Shown: piece by piece, positions 59,979-64,000 of the stretch
Layout of the letters: every line of letters starts with the position of its first letter
How positions within the stretch are numbered: position 1 is the first letter of the stretch
NCBI GenBank assembly: GCA_045576735.1
Contig: JAZNGZ010000095.1
Span: forward strand, 1 to 64,000
DNA from: RGIG4079 sp045576735
GTDB lineage: Bacteria; Bacteroidota; Bacteroidia; Bacteroidales; Muribaculaceae
Length of the DNA: 64,000 nucleotides
Direction of reading: 5' to 3'
Translations under genes and position numbers: made by a program
Notes under the pieces: model-generated
The model's input: the letters and a program-made list of their open reading frames with translations, nothing else
Database searches by the model: none
Told to the model about the DNA's origin: nothing

Positions 59979-61907
59979 TTAAATCACGAAAACAATTACT
60001 ACACTTGCAAGGATTAATGCTCCTAGAAGGTAAACCCATACATATTGTTGTACACTACCCGATTGCAAACCTTTAATCTTTTCTGATGCATAATTTGTCA
60101 TGGTAGCAAAGCTATCCATTGTGCCGTCGATGATGTGACGGTCAAACCATGCGATAGGACGGCTCACAAGGTTGAATATAATCTTGTGAGTAATGAAGAT
60201 ATAAAGTTCGTCGAAGTAGAAGCGCTTGTTCGCAGCTGTCCACAAGCCCTTCATTGCATTCTTCATGCGAGAAGGTAATGCATTTTCTTTGCGATACATC
60301 ACTGTGGCAAGTGCAATTGCACACACTGCGACAACAACACTGGTTATTGCCACCCAAAGGGTTAATTCAGGGTGATGAGGATGTCTATCAAAAGACACAT
60401 AATTGCCAAAAGGAATGAAACCTGCAACACATGAAATAGTAGCAAGAATAATCAATGGCAATGACATGGTCCAAGGTCCATCGTGTGGAGTGTGGTGGCC
60501 ATAATCAGGATTGTTCCACCAGAAGATGCGATAGTAAAGACGGAACATATAGAATGCGGTCAAACCGGCAACAGCTGTCATCCAAACGCCCCATAATGGG
60601 TTATTAAGGAATGCCGCTACAAGAATTTCGTCCTTAGAGAAGAATCCAGAGAAAGGAGGAATACCTGCGATAGCAAGACAGCCAATGAGGAATGTGATGT
60701 GAGTGATTGGCATATATTTGCGAAGACCACCCATTGCTGTGTAATCGTTTGAGTGAACTGCGTGAATCAATGCACCTGCACCCAAGAACAAGAGAGCCTT
60801 GAACATTGCGTGTGTAAACAAGTGGAACATTGATGCCATATAACCTACTCCATGATGTATATCGGGGCGTGCAACACCAAGTGCAACAATCATAAACGCG
60901 ATTTGCGAGATAGTTGAGAACGCAAGGACACGTTTGATGTCGATTTGTGTACAAGCCACGATTGCAGCATAAAGAGCTGTCAACGCTCCCACTACGGTTA
61001 CAATTTCTAATGCTGATACTTGAAAAATGTAAACAGGGAACATACGAGCCACCAAGAACACACCGGCAACAACCATTGTAGCTGCGTGGATAAGAGCCGA
61101 AACAGGTGTAGGACCTTCCATCGCATCGGGCAACCAAATGTGAAGTGGCATCATTGCCGATTTACCCATACCACCCATAAAGATGAGCACCAAGCCCCAA
61201 GTCAACACTGAACCTCCCATAAACATTGTTCCGGCAGTGCTTGCAAATACACTTTGAGGATTAGATGTCATGGTTATAAAGTCGAATGTAGAGCTATAGA
61301 ATGAGAGAATCAAGATACCAATCAAGAAGCCGAGGTCGGCAAAACGTGTAACGATAAACGCTTTCTTTGATGCTGCAACAGCCGATGGTTTAGTGTAATA
61401 GAACCCAATCAAAAGATAAGATGACGCACCCACAAGCTCCCAGAAGATATACATTTGGAAGATGTTGGTGGCAACAACCAATCCCAACATTGAGAAACTA
61501 AACAATGAAAGGAACGCATAATAGCGTTGGAAACCTTTTTCGCCGTGCATATAGCCAAGGCTATAAAGATGCACCATAAATGAGATTGTGGTAATAACCA
61601 CAAGCATCATCGCTGAAATAGGATCAAGAAGGAAACCGAGTTTGATAATCAATTTTTCGGTAAATTCCAACCATGTATAGTCGAATACTGCATGTTGCAA
61701 ACGTTCACCGGCTGCATTGATAAACAATTCGCTACCGCTGAAGAAATATTGATATGCAGTGGTATAAGCAAGCACCAAGGCAGTACCCATACCCAATGTA
61801 CCGAGCCAACCGGCAAGCTTATGGCTCATCTTATTCCCAAATAGCCCCAACACGAGGAACATTCCTAAGGGAATAGCTAAAATCATTAAAGGCATTGTAA
61901 TATCCAT
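59979..61907 (-). CDS. nuoL: NADH-quinone oxidoreductase subunit L
   Basis: 642 residues, the largest antiporter-like subunit. FWELVGASSYLLIGFYY, PLHIWLPDAMEGPTPVSALI and FLIGCLAIAGIPPFSGFFSK are diagnostic; the long C-terminal part carries the lateral helix that braces the pump modules. It starts 5 bp after nuoK. Confidence 0.96.
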   Translation of the reverse strand: MDITMPLMILAIPLGMFLVLGLFGNKMSHKLAGWLGTLGMGTALVLAYTTAYQYFFSGSELFINAAGERLQHAVFDYTWLEFTEKLIIKLGFLLDPISAMMLVVITTISFMVHLYSLGYMHGEKGFQRYYAFLSLFSFSMLGLVVATNIFQMYIFWELVGASSYLLIGFYYTKPSAVAASKKAFIVTRFADLGFLIGILILSFYSSTFDFITMTSNPQSVFASTAGTMFMGGSVLTWGLVLIFMGGMGKSAMMPLHIWLPDAMEGPTPVSALIHAATMVVAGVFLVARMFPVYIFQVSALEIVTVVGALTALYAAIVACTQIDIKRVLAFSTISQIAFMIVALGVARPDIHHGVGYMASMFHLFTHAMFKALLFLGAGALIHAVHSNDYTAMGGLRKYMPITHITFLIGCLAIAGIPPFSGFFSKDEILVAAFLNNPLWGVWMTAVAGLTAFYMFRLYYRIFWWNNPDYGHHTPHDGPWTMSLPLIILATISCVAGFIPFGNYVSFDRHPHHPELTLWVAITSVVVAVCAIALATVMYRKENALPSRMKNAMKGLWTAANKRFYFDELYIFITHKIIFNLVSRPIAWFDRHIIDGTMDSFATMTNYASEKIKGLQSGSVQQYVWVYLLGALILASVVIVFVI

Positions 61908-61912
61908 AGCGC

Positions 61913-62224
61913 TTAAAATTTCATTTCGTTAACGTCTTCAACATCGATGTTCTTAGCCACACGGAAAAGGTTGATGATAATTGCAATAGCCAAAGCGGTT
62001 TCGGCTGCTGCAATTGCAATAGCGAAGAGTGTGAAGAACATACCCTCTAACGCTCCTGGATATAAGAAACGGTTAAAGACAACAAAGTTAATATCTACAG
62101 CATTGAGCATTAGCTCAAGTGAAATTAATATCGCAATCATGTTTTTACGGGTAATGAACCCATAAACACCACAGCAAAACATTATTAAGCTGGGAATAAT
62201 ATAATATAACATCGTAAGTTCCAT
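61913..62224 (-). CDS. nuoK: NADH-quinone oxidoreductase subunit K
   Basis: 103 residues, three membrane helices, with the conserved Glu in ISLELMLNAVDINFV and the second in AAAETALAIAI. It lines the proton path next to NuoJ. Six bp from nuoJ and 5 bp from nuoL. Confidence 0.95.
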   Translation of the reverse strand: MELTMLYYIIPSLIMFCCGVYGFITRKNMIAILISLELMLNAVDINFVVFNRFLYPGALEGMFFTLFAIAIAAAETALAIAIIINLFRVAKNIDVEDVNEMKF

Positions 62225-62230
62225 AATCGA

Positions 62231-62746
62231 TTATCTTTTACGAGCGACAACGATGCCACCAATTATACATGCGAGTAATAACACACTGATTGCTTCAAAG
62301 GGCAATAAATACTGACCTGAGCCGGTCCCCATCAATGTTTCGCCTAGCTTATCCATGGTAAGCTCCGACATTGCAGGCAATTTAGTGCACAAGTGGGCAC
62401 AACGGCTCACTAATGCATATCCGGCAACACATAGAGTGGCTCCGGCAGCAATAAAGCCAAGCACATGCTTCTTTGAAGTAAGTTTTGCACTACTATCACC
62501 GGGATGGCTTGTCAACAAAATTGAGAAGACAAACAACACAACAATACCTCCTGCGTAAACAGCGATTTGCACTGCGCCCAAGAATTCATAATCTAATTGG
62601 AAATAAATTCCGGCAGTGGCAAAAAGCGTAAACAACAAGTATGTTGCCGAACGCAAAATTTTGCGAGTGGTGACAGTGAGTACCGAAAAGACGATAATCG
62701 ACAATACGATTATGCCTAACATAATGATACTTCCTACTGATTCCAT
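62231..62746 (-). CDS. nuoJ: NADH-quinone oxidoreductase subunit J
   Basis: 171 residues, about five membrane helices, with the family block GAVQIAVYAGGIVVLFVFSI in helix 3, the region that moves during coupling. It lies 17 bp after nuoI. Confidence 0.94.
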   Translation of the reverse strand: MESVGSIIMLGIIVLSIIVFSVLTVTTRKILRSATYLLFTLFATAGIYFQLDYEFLGAVQIAVYAGGIVVLFVFSILLTSHPGDSSAKLTSKKHVLGFIAAGATLCVAGYALVSRCAHLCTKLPAMSELTMDKLGETLMGTGSGQYLLPFEAISVLLLACIIGGIVVARKR

Positions 62747-62763
62747 ATAATGTGATTAATTTT

Positions 62764-63414
62764 TTATTTTTCTTCGTTTAACTTAGTGGCATCGCTTGCT
62801 TTAGTTGCATCATTGACCTTTGTCGCATCGGCAGCTTGTGTTTCAGCAGCCTTTGCGGCAGCAGCTTTCTTTGCGGCAGCAGCAGCTTTAGCAGCAGCAA
62901 TTTTAGCTTCTTTTTCAGCCTTAGCTTTTTCAATTTGCTCGGGTGTTGGAGCCGGTTCTTCCTTTTCGGGGAGATAATTGAGTTGCTTCACTAATTTTTC
63001 GCGTGTAAACACTGCTTGTTCAAAATCATTAGAGAACTCCAATGCATCTTGAGGACAAGTTGTTACACACAACTGACAGAAAGTACAGCTACCCAAGTCA
63101 TAGACATATTTGTCCAACTTGCGTTTTTTCTTTCCGTCCCAAGTTTCCACCATTTTACTTGTGATGCTAATTGTGCCATTAGGACAATTTCGCTCACATA
63201 TTCCACATGCGATACATTTGTGATTTCCTTCCTCATCATATTTGAGTTCCAAAACCGCACGGAAACGCTCGGGAACCTTAACGGTGTCACGATGTTCGGG
63301 ATATTTTTCAGTAATCTTAGGTGTAACAAATTCTTTACCGGTGATTTGCATACCTTTTACAAGGCTTGCCAATCCGGCACCTAATGATGAAAAATAATCT
63401 TTTACACTACCCAT
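62764..63414 (-). CDS. nuoI: NADH-quinone oxidoreductase subunit I with Ala/Lys tail
   Basis: 216 residues. Two 4Fe-4S motifs, CIACGICERNCP and CTFCQLCVTTCP, carry electrons (clusters N6a and N6b) towards quinone. After about residue 150 the protein ends in a low-complexity tail of Ala, Lys and Glu with DATKVNDATKASDATK, absent from the core family. It starts 39 bp after the end of atpG; nuoA, B, CD and H are not immediately upstream as would be usual. Confidence 0.94.
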   Translation of the reverse strand: MGSVKDYFSSLGAGLASLVKGMQITGKEFVTPKITEKYPEHRDTVKVPERFRAVLELKYDEEGNHKCIACGICERNCPNGTISITSKMVETWDGKKKRKLDKYVYDLGSCTFCQLCVTTCPQDALEFSNDFEQAVFTREKLVKQLNYLPEKEEPAPTPEQIEKAKAEKEAKIAAAKAAAAAKKAAAAKAAETQAADATKVNDATKASDATKLNEEK

Positions 63415-63453
63415 AGAATTAAGTCTAAATCTATTTTATTAAGTTATTATTAT

Positions 63454-64000
63454 TTATCTCACCTGTCCGCCCACAATATCGAGCAACTCATTTGTGATGC
63501 TTTGTTGACGGAGTTTATTATATTCCAATCTTAATTGATCAAGCAATTTCTTAGCATTGTCGTTTGCACTTTGCATTGCCATCACACGCGCGGCTTGTTC
63601 CGATGCGCGGTTTTCGGTAAATATTTCTTGCATTGTTGAGAGCAAGAATAATGGCAATACCGATGAGAAGATTTGATTCACATCGGGTTCAAACAAATAT
63701 GGACGTGAAGAAGCTACTTTCCCATCGGCCGGCATAAATGTCTCTTGCACAACAGGCAACACTTGTTCAATGCGTGGACGTTGACGGCTCATGCTCACAA
63801 AGTTCATATAAAGCACATCAACCAAATCGGTTTCTCCGGCTAGGAACTGTTGCTGCAATTGAGCCATGAATGCTTTAACTCCATCGGCCTCGGTTTTAGA
63901 ATTTACTCCTTCAACCATTTCAACTACAACATCTCCATGGGCTATCTTATATGATGCCTTATACATCTTTGAGCCAACCGGGATTACTCTCACTTTTACA
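63454..64000 (-). CDS. atpG: F1Fo ATP synthase gamma subunit, C-terminal part
   Basis: About 180 residues visible; the start lies beyond the right edge, and the frame stays open to the last base (the GTG at 63993 is internal). The C-terminal helix is diagnostic: RVMAMQSANDNAKKLLDQLR, then LEYNKLRQQSITNELLDIVGG, the rotor shaft that turns inside the alpha3-beta3 head. It is followed after 39 bp by nuoI on the same strand, with no terminator between, so ATP synthase and complex I genes may share a transcript. Confidence 0.94.
   Translation of the reverse strand, partial: VKVRVIPVGSKMYKASYKIAHGDVVVEMVEGVNSKTEADGVKAFMAQLQQQFLAGETDLVDVLYMNFVSMSRQRPRIEQVLPVVQETFMPADGKVASSRPYLFEPDVNQIFSSVLPLFLLSTMQEIFTENRASEQAARVMAMQSANDNAKKLLDQLRLEYNKLRQQSITNELLDIVGGQVR

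Noticed and set aside
63991..63993. GTG as the start of the last gene
   Set aside because: The ATP synthase gamma subunit is about 290 residues long; only its C-terminal part is here and the frame remains open to the window end.

Overview
The window looks like a chromosomal segment of a gut-type Bacteroidales bacterium. A Muribaculaceae-like genome is my best guess, and the family level is inference only. The supporting signs are Bacteroidota promoters (TAnnTTTG at -7, TTTG/TTG about 19-23 bp upstream), a MurF-Alr fusion, a GSCFA protein, a PorE-like lipoprotein, four proteins ending in a type IX secretion (T9SS) sorting domain, and little sign of Shine-Dalgarno sites.

Layout. 1-4.9 kb (+): the 3' end of an MltD-like lytic transglycosylase with a very basic repetitive tail, an OPT-family transporter and a MATE exporter. 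4.9-5.7 kb: a Y1 (HUH) transposase enclosed by 141-bp inverted, hairpin-rich arms (RAYT/REP-like). 5.8-12.8 kb (-): a Sel1-repeat protein, and the tight run porE-like/GSCFA/murF-alr. 13-19 kb (+): a tricorn-like S41 protease and a WG/Sel1 repeat protein. A hairpin-rich repeat lies at 19.2-19.5 kb. 19.7-21.6 kb (+): a phosphoethanolamine transferase. 21.6-24 kb (-): ssb, proC, argD. 24.2-26.9 kb: an SPFH protein (+), a small Ala-heptad coiled-coil protein (-) and serB (-).

27-42.2 kb (-) is the centrepiece: a ten-gene, closely spaced set that reads as a peptidoglycan/MurNAc salvage operon. In order of transcription it encodes an amidase with an inserted golvesin-like domain, a double-domain glycosyltransferase, DUF4922 (HIT/GalT-like), SpoIID, AmpG, NamZ (exo-muramidase), a FAD/Fe-S D-2-hydroxyacid dehydrogenase, a DUF5009 membrane protein, a MurNAc/GlcNAc kinase and MurQ. 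The known steps fit together. NamZ and the amidase free amino sugars. AmpG and possibly DUF5009 import them. The kinase makes MurNAc-6-P, MurQ splits it into GlcNAc-6-P and D-lactate, and the dehydrogenase can oxidise the lactate. DUF4922, the cytoplasmic-looking SpoIID and the glycosyltransferase have no assigned step.

42.3-56.2 kb (-) continues the cell-wall theme: a lipoprotein, a second sugar kinase, two tandem pairs of beta-propeller protein plus T9SS-secreted amidase, and two paralogous T9SS-secreted phosphodiester glycosidases. A 533-bp non-coding repeat at 56.3-56.8 kb is an inverted relative of the 19-kb repeat. 56.9-63.4 kb (-): nuoI-J-K-L-M-N of complex I, preceded directly by the end of atpG, which runs off the window.

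I saw no rRNA, tRNA, CRISPR array or prophage genes.
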